NCBI GenBank assembly: GCA_964034945.1
Contig: OZ035962.1
Location: forward strand, 82,667,942-82,731,941
Source: Chrysopilus asiliformis
Taxonomy: Eukaryota; Arthropoda; Insecta; Diptera; Rhagionidae
Length of the DNA stretch: 64,000 bases
Direction of reading: 5' to 3'
Under the pieces are notes generated by a model. The model was given only the letters and a program-made list of their open reading frames with translations, made no database searches and had not been told where the DNA came from. Of the stretch, positions 41,324 through 50,448 are shown piece by piece; position 1 is the first letter of the stretch, and each line of letters starts with the position of its first letter. The position numbers were made by a program, and so were the translations under genes.

Positions 41324-42550
41324 ATGCCTGATACACCGGTACGGTCGGGAAACCCTAGCGTTGTGCGCATCTCCTTGGGAGATGCCCGCGGAATGATTCC
41401 CGAATTTAACGGTGACACAGGAGAGTTGCATAGATTCTTAACCTGTTGTAACCTACTATTGGCATCCACAGGCACCCAAGTAGATAGGAACCTTTTCTTT
41501 GATATAATAAAAACGAAACTGGTAGGCCCAGCGTACGATGTAATAAAGTACGAAGACTTTACGTCATGGGAGGATCTAAAACAGGAGTTGGAAAACCAAT
41601 TCCTGGATCACCGGACAGCTGCCGATATTCAGGCAGAATTGTTCCAAGCTAGGCAAGGTAAAGCCGAAGCTCTCAAGGACTTTTTAGGGCGAATGAAGGG
41701 ACTGTTGGCACTACTTAATAGTGCCACCCTTACTTCTCTTTCGGACGAAGTAAACGCCGCCAGAAAGACTGAAAATGAAAAATTGGCCATAAGGGCCACC
41801 GAGGACGGGTTGAGCAATGAAACGCTCAAGATTTTAGCCCGAACCAACACGGTGACCACACTGAAGGCCCTTTCGACCTATCTGCTAGATCAAGCAGTTA
41901 GACTAAAAGTCGCGGCGGTCAACAGACCGCCTCCTTCTGCCGCGCAAATCTGTGGATACTGCGGTAAACCAGGCCACATCTTGGAGCAATGCTACCGTAG
42001 AAATCAGGCGCCGGTATACTCGAATCGACCCAGTAACGGGACAAAAACACTTCCGACGTTCAAAAAGGAAGTAAATGTAATCACTTGTGGTTATTGCAAG
42101 AGAAATAACCACCGCATGGAGGAATGCAGAACTCTCCAGAGGAGACTGCAACAACTGCCTCCCGAGTTCCCCGCAAATCTCCCACAACAGAGACCGGCTC
42201 AGGGTAATGTTTTTTCGGCACAACAACCGAGAAACCAGAACCCTTTGCCCTCGGGGGGAGCAGGGCGAGCTCCTCAGCAAAATTCCGGAAATTCCCGAGG
42301 CTACAACCCAAATAATAATAGGTTCGGAGGAAATAACCCAAATCACAATGGGTTCCGAGGTAACAACCCGAATAATAACGGGTTCCAGAACCGTGCTACT
42401 CCCGGAAACTCCGGTAGGGGAGCACCTGCAGTAAATACAGTAACTGCAGAATTTCAGGGAAACTACCTGCAGCGGGAGGGCGATCTCGGCAACCCCTTCC
42501 GCCCCGGACAAATGACAATCGAAGCCGAAGTCCATCAATACTCCGAGTGA
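41324..42550 (+). CDS. gag: Element B Gag
   Basis: 408-residue structural polyprotein that packages the element RNA. The N-terminal two thirds is a helical capsid-type region (PEFNGDTGELHRFLTCC near 26-42; LVGPAYDVIKYEDFTSWEDL near 67-86; LFQARQGKAEALKDFLGRM near 107-125). Two classical CCHC zinc knuckles follow, C-x2-C-x4-H-x4-C at residues 210-223 and 255-268. The C-terminal tail (about 320-370) is Asn/Gly/Arg-rich with repeated GNNPNNNGF-like units. The start is the first ATG after the leader in this frame. Pol follows in the -1 frame, overlapping at the stop codon, so Gag-Pol probably arises by -1 frameshifting. The frame is fully open. Confidence 0.93.
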   Translation: MPDTPVRSGNPSVVRISLGDARGMIPEFNGDTGELHRFLTCCNLLLASTGTQVDRNLFFDIIKTKLVGPAYDVIKYEDFTSWEDLKQELENQFLDHRTAADIQAELFQARQGKAEALKDFLGRMKGLLALLNSATLTSLSDEVNAARKTENEKLAIRATEDGLSNETLKILARTNTVTTLKALSTYLLDQAVRLKVAAVNRPPPSAAQICGYCGKPGHILEQCYRRNQAPVYSNRPSNGTKTLPTFKKEVNVITCGYCKRNNHRMEECRTLQRRLQQLPPEFPANLPQQRPAQGNVFSAQQPRNQNPLPSGGAGRAPQQNSGNSRGYNPNNNRFGGNNPNHNGFRGNNPNNNGFQNRATPGNSGRGAPAVNTVTAEFQGNYLQREGDLGNPFRPGQMTIEAEVHQYSE

Positions 42551-45312
42551 CATTGCCCATAAATGTCACCGGGGAGCGAATTATTGCCAGACTACCCTTT
42601 TCTTACACGAAAACGGTAGGTACCAACTGCCTCATAGATACCGGGGCAGAGGTCAGTCTGTTGAGCGCTACTGCCTTACAAGACGGTAATAGTGTGGAGG
42701 ACGAACAAACCCTCACGATAACAGGCATTTTTGGCAATAATTTGGAAACATTGGGAATGGTCAACGAAACGATAACGTTGCAAACACCCCAATACAAGGT
42801 TGATTTGGTCCACAAGTTCCACTTGATCGGACCAAAGATAAGTATGCAGTATGACGCCATAATAGGTAATGATCTACTGTACAAATATCGAGGAAAAATC
42901 GACTATGAAAGGCAGGTACTGACTTTCATAGTGGATAGAAAACAAAACTTTGAAGAAACATTAAGCCCATCTACTGTAGAGGGCAATGTAATAAAAAGAC
43001 CTCCAAGCAGAGGCAATTCCATAAACCCATCCACAATAGATGGTAATTCAATAAAAAGACCTCCAAGTAGAGGCAATATACAAAACCCATCCACCAGCGA
43101 TGGTACAATTAATCAAAGACCTCCAAGTAGAGGCAATATACAAAACCCATCCACCAGCGATGGTACAATTAATCAAAGACCTCCAAGTAGAGGCAATATA
43201 CAAAACCCATCCACCAGCGATGGTACAATTAATCAAAGACCTCCAAGTAGAGGCGATATACAAAACCCATCCGCCAGCGATGGTACAAATAATCAAAGAC
43301 CCCCAAATGGAGGCAACGTAAAGCCATCCACAGTAGAGGGTACCCTAGAAAAAAACCAAGAGTCGGAAAACAAAATTCTGTTCGCCGAGCCCGAATCAAG
43401 GCCAAACCCGATAACTCGAATGAGGGCACGAGTTCGTGACAGAATTACGGAGGAGGATTTGGCAATAGTTAGTGCCCCTGTCGAGGAAGAACTAACCACC
43501 TCCACCGAACCTGAGGTAATCCTTTTACCTGCGCGATCAAAAGTAACAACTCAAGTAACCACTATTCTGGCTAGTGAAGCCCTATGCAAGAAACAGGAAA
43601 TCATTCCTGGAGTATTTATAGGGGACACTATTGTTAAGCCGAGGAGGCATTCAGGGTATGGAAAAGTCCCGCCAAAGAGCACAGTGACGATAGCCATGCT
43701 AAACCTGAATGACCAACCAGTAACGCTGAACAAGTCAGAGTTAAAATTGGAATACGAAGGGTTGGACGAATACGATCAAGTCCAGGAGGAAACCTATTCA
43801 GACAAGGTGGAAGGTAGGTTAAACAGACTACGACAGGCGCTAAAACTAAGCCATTGCAACCACGAAGAACGGGAGGAACTTCAGCGGATATGTGAAGAAT
43901 TTAACGAATTATTTTTGCTTGAGGGGGATACTTTAACATGCACCCAGGCAACTTTTCATGAGATCCCGGTCAAGGCGGGACAGCAACCAATTTTTACGAA
44001 ACCATACAGATTGCCGCATGCGCAAAGGGAGGAAATTAACTCCCAAGTAGAAAAGATGCTCGAAGAAGGTGTGATAGAACACAGTCAGAGCCCCTGGAAT
44101 TCGCCTTTGCTGTTGGTGCCCAAAAAGGCCGATAGCCAAGGGAATAAGAAATGGAGAGTGGTGGTCGACTATCGGAAGCTAAACGACGCAACCGAAGGCG
44201 ATGCTTACCCGCTGCCTAACATTACGGAAATATTGGACCAGTTAGGAAAAGCTAAGTACTTTACCACTCTTGACCTCGCGAGCGGTTACCACCAAATACA
44301 AGTGAGGGAAGAGGACCGGGAGAAAACAGCTTTTAGCACTCCCTACGGTCACTACCAATACACTCGAATGCCGTTTGGGCTCAAAAGAGCCCCCGCAACC
44401 TTCCAAAGACTCATGAACACAGTCCTAGCAGGGTTGCAAGGAGTTGAATGTTTCGTGTACCTGGATGATATAGTCATCTATGGACGCAGTCTCCACGAAC
44501 ACAACGGAAAATTGGTGTCTGTATTCGAGCGACTACACCAAAATAGGCTCAAATTACAACCAGAAAAGTGTCATTTCCTGGAGAAGCAAATAGCTTACCT
44601 AGGACACTTGGTTGACGCGGCTGGAGTGCATCCAGACCCCAGTAAATTGGAAGTAGTAAAAAACTTCCCCGTGCCAAAGAACCAAAAAGACATAAAGAGT
44701 TTCCTAGGATTTGTTGGTTATTACCGAAGGTTCATCGAGAATTTTGCCAAAATGGCTAGGCCACTGAACAAACTACTGAAAAAAGACGTTAAGTTCAGTT
44801 GGGATGCGTTTTGCGACGATGCCTTTGAGTCTCTGAAGGAGAAACTGATTTCAGAACCTGTCTTGGCGTACCCGTGTTTCACGGAACCATTCATCATCAC
44901 CACAGACGCCAGCAATTATGCGATAGGCGCGGTGCTATCACAGGGCGAGATTGGGAACGATCACCCAATCAGCTACTCGAGTCGGTCTCTAAACTCCGCT
45001 GAGTGCAACTACTCTACAATAGAGAAAGAGTTGCTAGCCATAGTATATGGGGTCCACCAATTTCGACCGTATGTTTACGGACAACGGTTCACAATAGTAA
45101 CGGATCATAAACCATTAATGTGGCTTATGAACCTGAAGGACCCCTCGTCACGACTAATGCGGTGGCGAATCAAGTTGGAGGAGTACGACTACGATATCGT
45201 TCACAAGCCGGGAAAATGCAACGCCAACGCCGATGCATTGAGCAGAATAAAACCCCAGCTCACAGAAACCCCTAAGGAAGTAATGACCGTAACGACACGC
45301 CAACAAGCAAGG
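42547..45312 (+). pseudogene. pol: Element B pol, 5' part (protease, RT, RNase H), interrupted by element C
   Basis: The first 922 codons of pol are B sequence. The open frame then runs 34 codons into the LTR of element C and stops at 45,417. The frame begins at a GTG in the gag stop region and is open further upstream, fitting -1 frameshift expression. It holds the aspartic protease DTGA at residues 31-34, RT with TTLDLASGYHQIQV and the YLDD box at 638-641, and RNase H (TTDASNYAIGAVLSQ with D787; TDHKPLMWL; ADALSR). Between protease and RT is a 20-residue tandem repeat (residues 139-265). The insertion falls between RNase H and integrase, and the same frame resumes at 56,197 without other damage. 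Confidence 0.92.
42961..43350 (+). repeat. 60-bp in-frame minisatellite in element B pol
   Basis: Six full 60-bp units and a partial seventh encode a 20-residue repeat of the type NPSTSDGTINQRPPSRGNIQ. Units 3, 4 and 5 are nearly identical; units 1, 2 and 6 are diverged. The length is a multiple of three, so the frame is kept whatever the copy number. It sits in the linker between protease and RT. Confidence 0.95.
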
Positions 45313-46180
45313 TGTTATGTGGGCTTACAAAAAATAAAATATTCAAAAAAAGATCCCGCCTTTAGCTACCAAGAAATAGACTCAGAATCTAAGAAGAGAT
45401 CTTTTCATTGTGCTTAACTATATTCAGGACACGAACCAGCCTAAAAGCTTTAAAGAAAAAAATCCTTCATAATAGCCGCGTTCTTTTATGTCTACTTAAA
45501 TTATTTTAATGCTAAAAATAAATAAATAAAAGTAATAATATTAAACGAATGAATGAACGTTTAAATGGATGATTAAAACTTAGAACGAACAATAAAACTA
45601 ATGAATATGAAAGATTTGTATAAATAGCTTAAAAGACTAGATAAATAAATAAATAAACAGAGATAAACAAACAGGGAAATTTCGTTTTGCAAACAGATCC
45701 TAGCTCACGCTAAAACCACGTTCTCTTCTTGCATCAACCGTGGAACGTGGAGGTTCGATCGAGTGCAGAGAACCTCAAAATTTACTATCAATTTTTTTTT
45801 AAAAAGTATAAAAAAAAAGGTTTCGATCAAACTGAAACCCAGAATAAAGATTTTTTTATTGTGAATAAACTTTCGGTCGATCTTCTGCCGGTTAGTATAT
45901 CAGAATAAAGAATATTCAAGTCTAGATTTTTCTACCCTTTTTTTTATGTTAAAATCAGGCAAAAAGGGAGATTCCTGAGCCGGACAGTGGCTATTATTAG
46001 ACGGTATTCGGCCCCAAACTTTTATTAATAAAAGCGGTGCATGTTGGCCACGTCGACCACAAAATCCATCCCGGTTGGTGCACAAGAAGCAAGAACGATC
46101 CGCGAGGGGATCCGGATACCGATTCTTTTTAATATTTCATCGAATTTATGTTGCTAAACTGCGAGCAACGGAAATTATAA

Positions 46181-46468
46181 TTGTGCATTAGAATAATAGT
46201 GCAGGCGAATCATAGTACAGGAACCTTGGTTCCCGGAACTTTCTTTAATGCCCACGTTGTTAGCGCATCCAAATATAACCTAAAAGCTGGCTCCGGAATA
46301 GTTCCAGAAGGAGGCCGTAACGATTTCGATTTGGAAGAAGCTCGTTGTATTTATCATCAAGGCAATTTCGGCAATATCAATTTCAAAATTTTTATTTGTT
46401 CTATATATTTTTTTTTCCTTGTTATTTTTATTTGTCTAAAAAGTTCCCTAACATTTTCTTTTAGCTAA
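46181..46468 (+). CDS. LTR-embedded open frame of unknown function (element C)
   Basis: 95 codons in the U3 part of the LTR; an identical copy is at 54,761-55,048. The first two thirds has mixed, protein-like composition (GTLVPGTFFNAHVV, LKAGSGIVPEGGRNDFD, LEEARCIYHQGNF), while the last third is hydrophobic and AT-driven. No domain recognised. It could be a relic of captured coding sequence, or chance. Its duplication is only that of the LTR and is no evidence for function. Confidence 0.25.
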   Translation: MCIRIIVQANHSTGTLVPGTFFNAHVVSASKYNLKAGSGIVPEGGRNDFDLEEARCIYHQGNFGNINFKIFICSIYFFFLVIFICLKSSLTFSFS

Positions 46469-46482
46469 ATATTTCTCAAAAA

Positions 46483-46534
46483 GAAAATTCAAGAAAGAAA
46501 ATTCAAGAAAGAAAATTCAAGAAAAATTCAAGAA
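46483..46534 (+). promoter_or_regulatory. Three tandem heat-shock elements in the element C LTR
   Basis: Three perfect three-box sites GAAnnTTCnnGAA, at 46,483-46,495, 46,497-46,509 and 46,511-46,523, each GAAAATTCAAGAA, spaced 14 bp apart. A fourth, imperfect site follows with a 3-bp spacer (46,521-46,534). Heat-shock factor binds inverted nGAAn boxes of exactly this arrangement. A TATA box starts eight bases further on. An identical cluster is in the 3' LTR at 55,063-55,114. Confidence 0.7.
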
Positions 46535-46541
46535 ACATTTT

Positions 46542-46549
46542 TATATAAA
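46542..46549 (+). promoter_or_regulatory. TATA box, probable element C promoter
   Basis: TATATAAA eight bases downstream of the heat-shock-type cluster, placing transcription start near 46,562-46,575. The order (stacked heat-shock elements, TATA, start) is that of an insect hsp promoter. The same box in the 3' LTR is at 55,122-55,129. Confidence 0.6.
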
Positions 46550-47614
46550 GCAAGCAGATCCAGTCGTCGTTGTGCACAACTACGTGGAGCCGCAAAATTA
46601 AAGAAAGAAGTAAATTAAAAGGTTGTGAGTATTTTTAAATATATTCTTATTGAGAATATAAGAAATTTCATATTGGTTCAAAATAACGATAACAGAAAAA
46701 GGAACTTAAAAGTAGTTTAACGTAGCTAATAATATAAAAAAATAAATATATCATTATTGTGAAAACGATTATAAATTAAAACTAAAAGGATAATAATAAT
46801 AACCACTAGTTGAAATTCGCTGTGTCTCTATATTTATTGGAGCTTTTCCAAATTTCTTTGAACTCACTTCTCAATTGTGGGTGATAAAACCTATTATTTT
46901 TGTTCCACATCAAGGCTAAATGGTATTAGGACGGGAGATGTTAGGAGTTCTCGCCGCAAGGGGGCACTATTATCAGTTTGTTTGTGTTAACTTTTAAAAT
47001 GAAAAAGATTCAAAAATTTTAACGAATTTTGATCAGTTATGAGTGCTTAAGGAAGTAGCATAAAAGGGAGAAACATGATCGTGATTTTTCGAAAACGGAG
47101 ATATATACGGATGGAGAAAGACGGACAGACAGGACGAAGTGGAAGATGGACGTAGGGTGGACTGACAAACACGACGATGTAAAGTAATAACGGACAGGAC
47201 GAGCAGATTTGAATTTGTTAGGGTAGCTTCGAGAAACATAAACATTACCATGCGTAGAGTGTCGAACAGTTTTAAAAGTTTTTTTATTTCTTTTGTCTAA
47301 TATCCAATTATGTTTCGCTGGTTTTATTTCGTAGATTTTATTTATCTTTTCTATGTAGTCTAATTGTTTAGACATTATGCGTATGTGGTGAGGATCAGTG
47401 ATGAAATTTAGGCACAGATTGATGTGATTTTGGTTGAGCAGAGTATTTCCTTTTTCGGTGCAAGAACCGCCCCAACCCGACGAGTTTAAGCCCCAAAAAT
47501 TATGTGCCTAGCCGAGGATTAAGGAAATCGAATCATAAGTAGCTATTTCACCTTGCTACCATAAAAGTCGCTGTTAGCTTTTACCCCAAAATCTACACAT
47601 GTTTATATAACAGA

Positions 47615-47632
47615 TGGCGCCCAACGGGTTAG
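47615..47632 (+). other. Element C primer binding site (tRNA-Lys-like)
   Basis: TGGCGCCCAAC followed by GGGTTAG, two bases after the LTR. The first 11 bases match the site used by elements primed with lysine tRNA (TGGCGCCCAACG type), as in gypsy, Osvaldo and Ulysses. Confidence 0.75.
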
Positions 47633-48642
47633 CAAAAAAATTAATGATCCTTGTTTTTAGAAGCATCACAGTTACAATTTATTTCTATTTACTTTTTATT
47701 TTGTTCATTTTTTTTAAATTTTCGGTTGAAGCATAATTTTATGTAACCTTTGCTTCTGTCCCATCCATGGTTACATGGAATGGTTGTCTGCGAGAAAGTA
47801 GTGCATAAAATTGCATCAACTTAACACGTGATTCTAAGAGTTTGTTCATTGTCCTTTATTTGGGGGATCCGAATAACAGATGCAATGAGCAATGTAATTC
47901 TAGATCACTTAACATAAATACCTTTACTGATAGAATTTGAAATCGATTTCGATAGCTTCATGAGAGTTCATTTGAATTGTATCGAAAATGATTTATAAGT
48001 TCAAAAAAGTAAATTATCAGTTTCGAAATCAAGTCTATAAAAGGGGTTACCTTATTTATATTGCTTGATAAGAAAAATTAAATATATAACGTAGAGTATT
48101 GTTTTTTTTATTAGTTTCAATAGAGGTAAAATAAAAATTAATCATCAAATCAAATCAGTTCGTCGTTTAGAAGCGGAAATAGCGATTATGTTTCTCCCTT
48201 GAAATAATATGAATATTGAAAAAAAAAGTGTTAAATTTAAACAAAAAGAGAAGAATTAAAGCAAGACAGATTAAAATTCATTCAGCATATAATATTTTTC
48301 ATTATATTATTCGTTTTAAATAATATTTTTTTTTGTTGGTTTTTGCATGTTATTTAAATTATTTATTAGAAAATTTATAGTGAAGGTTTCATTTTTTTTA
48401 TAGCTATATTATTTACATATTTATTCATATTTATTTATATTATTGTTATTATTTTTATGCATGCCCAATTGATAAATTATTTATTAACTATAGTTGTGCC
48501 ATATATTCACGCAACTATATAGAGATTTATAAAAAAATAACATTTTTTACTTAAATTAAATTGTCTATTTAGACGTTTATCATTCATTTCGATTGTTCTT
48601 TAATATTTAGTACTTTGTTTTTGCCCATTTTTTTTTAAACCT
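47633..48642 (+). other. Element C 5' leader
   Basis: About 1 kb of AT-rich untranslated leader between the primer site and gag. No ORF with protein character seen. Confidence 0.7.
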
Positions 48643-50448
48643 ATGTCTGACAGTGACGAGATTTTGTCAGATAACGTATCCACTGATTTTGTTCAATTCA
48701 TGACAGGAAGAGGTAGAGGACGTGGGAAGAGTTTAAAGTTCTCTCCATATCCATCGAAACAGTTAGATACAAATAAGTCCGACCGTGTTTTGCGTAGCCA
48801 ATTTACATCGGGTGGCCTATTTAGGACCCCCATTAAAAAACCTCAATCCAATCTCAATTTAGTCGATAATAATTCCGACATGGATTTAAACACACATTTA
48901 AATCTTCTATATTCTCCACCTAATTCTGAATTAGAAGAAGGGGCGATAGGGGGTGAAGAAAAACAGAAGTCTTTGAAAGACAACGGTACAATTCCTAAAA
49001 CATTCAAAACTCAGTCAGATCCGGCGATAGTTCAGGAAGTAGTTAAAGCCGCTCAAGGGGTAGCAAAAATATCTGAGAGTAGGGAAAGTCAGAAAAAAAT
49101 TAAGTTGACTGACAATCAAGTAATTATTGATCGAAAAGAACTCGAGCATCTTTTAGCTATGGCTCAATCTAAAATTGATAATAGTCCATCTGCATTTAAA
49201 GTAGTAGCTTCAGAAAATCGGAAGTTAAACGTTCAAGAAAAATCGCAAGATTTTCTAAAACAACCGGATGAGCGTTATGATTTTCCATCTGGTAAACCAC
49301 ATCAAGTCCAAATGCATTCTGATTCGAATAGAGATAATTTAGTCAAATTACTTGAAGATATTGCCCAACTTCGATTAGATGTAAAACCACCTGTTCGCTC
49401 AGACCCTCAAATAAAAAGATCTATGACTGAACGACAAGATTTTCAACCAAATCTCGTTTATTCTGAAGTACCACCAAACCGTCAACCAAATCCGAGTAGC
49501 GAAATTAATAGGGATTTTGAATTGCCAGAAGATTTCGCATATGCACAAAGACCGCGAAGAAGCTTCAATGAAAATCCGTATCGGCAGCGATACGAATGTA
49601 AACTCGATAAATGGGGTTTTAAATTTAACGGTTCTCCTTCAGGGATGTCTGTTGAAGACTTCATTTTTCGCGTAGAGAAATTAGCCTTCGCAAAAGGATA
49701 TACTCAGTACGAAATAGTCGACAACTTCCATGCCTTACTTTCCGGCACTGCCGAAGAGTGGTATTGGCGATTTGTCAAGCAAAATCCAAGCATTAATTGG
49801 AATTCGCTTAAAACTGCTTTAGCAGGCCAATTTAAAAAGACAAGTTCCGATTATGAAATCTTACGGTATATCATTGACCGGAAACAAGAACCAAGCGAGA
49901 AATTTGACGAGTATTTCAACAAAATTATGTCCGATGTAGCTCGAATGCAAAATCAAATACCGGAAGTTGAATTAGTCAGTATTTTGCGAGTCAATGTAAA
50001 AGATAGGATTGGTCAGCTGATATTTTCTCAACCAATCTTTACGTTGGATCAACTAAGAGATAGTGGTAGAAAGGCCGAAAAATATTTATCCCAACGATCT
50101 ACCCAATTTAATCGTTCTGTACCATTTCAACCACGGCGTCAAATTAGCGAAATTGAAGATAGGTTCGATTTCGAAGACGACTTACAAAACGAAACAGTTG
50201 AAGCAATCGGAAGTAATCAAAATGCTCATAATTCAAATAGAAGGGATCAATCAGCATATCGATGTTGGAATTGCGATGATATTGGTCATTCGTTTTGGGA
50301 TTGCACCAAAGATCGCAACCGTTTTTGTTATAGATGCGGGCGTAAAAATGTCACATGTCGAGAATGTATTAATTGTCCGGCGGAAAACGACAAGCGGGGC
50401 GAGAGAAAGATGGGGAATACTCGACCCCGAAGTCCACACCCCCAATGA
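48643..50448 (+). CDS. gag: Element C Gag
   Basis: 601-residue structural protein. The first 300 residues are low-complexity and polar, with an RGRGRGK motif near 24. The central capsid domain (about 315-480) is a canonical retrotransposon Gag: LDKWGFKFNGSPSGMSVEDF, ALLSGTAEEWYWRFV, LAGQFKKTSSDYEILRYI and QEPSEKFDEYFNKIM. The C-terminus has one CCHC knuckle (C-x2-C-x4-H-x4-C at 541-554) and a second Cys-only knuckle (C-x2-C-x6-C-x2-C at 562-575) without His; I recall a similar second knuckle from related Gags but have not checked it. The ATG at 48,643 is the first in frame. Pol overlaps the 3' end in the -1 frame. Confidence 0.94.
   Translation: MSDSDEILSDNVSTDFVQFMTGRGRGRGKSLKFSPYPSKQLDTNKSDRVLRSQFTSGGLFRTPIKKPQSNLNLVDNNSDMDLNTHLNLLYSPPNSELEEGAIGGEEKQKSLKDNGTIPKTFKTQSDPAIVQEVVKAAQGVAKISESRESQKKIKLTDNQVIIDRKELEHLLAMAQSKIDNSPSAFKVVASENRKLNVQEKSQDFLKQPDERYDFPSGKPHQVQMHSDSNRDNLVKLLEDIAQLRLDVKPPVRSDPQIKRSMTERQDFQPNLVYSEVPPNRQPNPSSEINRDFELPEDFAYAQRPRRSFNENPYRQRYECKLDKWGFKFNGSPSGMSVEDFIFRVEKLAFAKGYTQYEIVDNFHALLSGTAEEWYWRFVKQNPSINWNSLKTALAGQFKKTSSDYEILRYIIDRKQEPSEKFDEYFNKIMSDVARMQNQIPEVELVSILRVNVKDRIGQLIFSQPIFTLDQLRDSGRKAEKYLSQRSTQFNRSVPFQPRRQISEIEDRFDFEDDLQNETVEAIGSNQNAHNSNRRDQSAYRCWNCDDIGHSFWDCTKDRNRFCYRCGRKNVTCRECINCPAENDKRGERKMGNTRPRSPHPQ

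Larger units (their letters stand above)
45313..47612 (+). repeat. Element C 5' LTR (2,300 bp)
   Basis: Runs TGTTATGTGGGC to TTTATATAACA, unusually long for an LTR. It carries a cluster of heat-shock-type elements and a TATA box near its middle (46,483-46,549), so U3 is about 1.2 kb and R-U5 about 1 kb if that promoter is used. A 95-codon open frame lies in U3 (46,181-46,468). Confidence 0.95.

Noticed and set aside
41903..42553. Minus-strand frames across element B gag and pol (for example 216 codons)
   Set aside because: Antisense shadows of gag and pol; no domains.
45900..46085. 61-codon minus-strand frame in the element C LTR
   Set aside because: No motif was seen. It is the shadow of a better plus-strand patch noted with the LTR ORF.
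47033..47375. Minus-strand frames in the element C LTRs (also at 55,613-55,955)
   Set aside because: Composition follows local base composition, the two overlap in different frames, and duplication is explained by the LTR.
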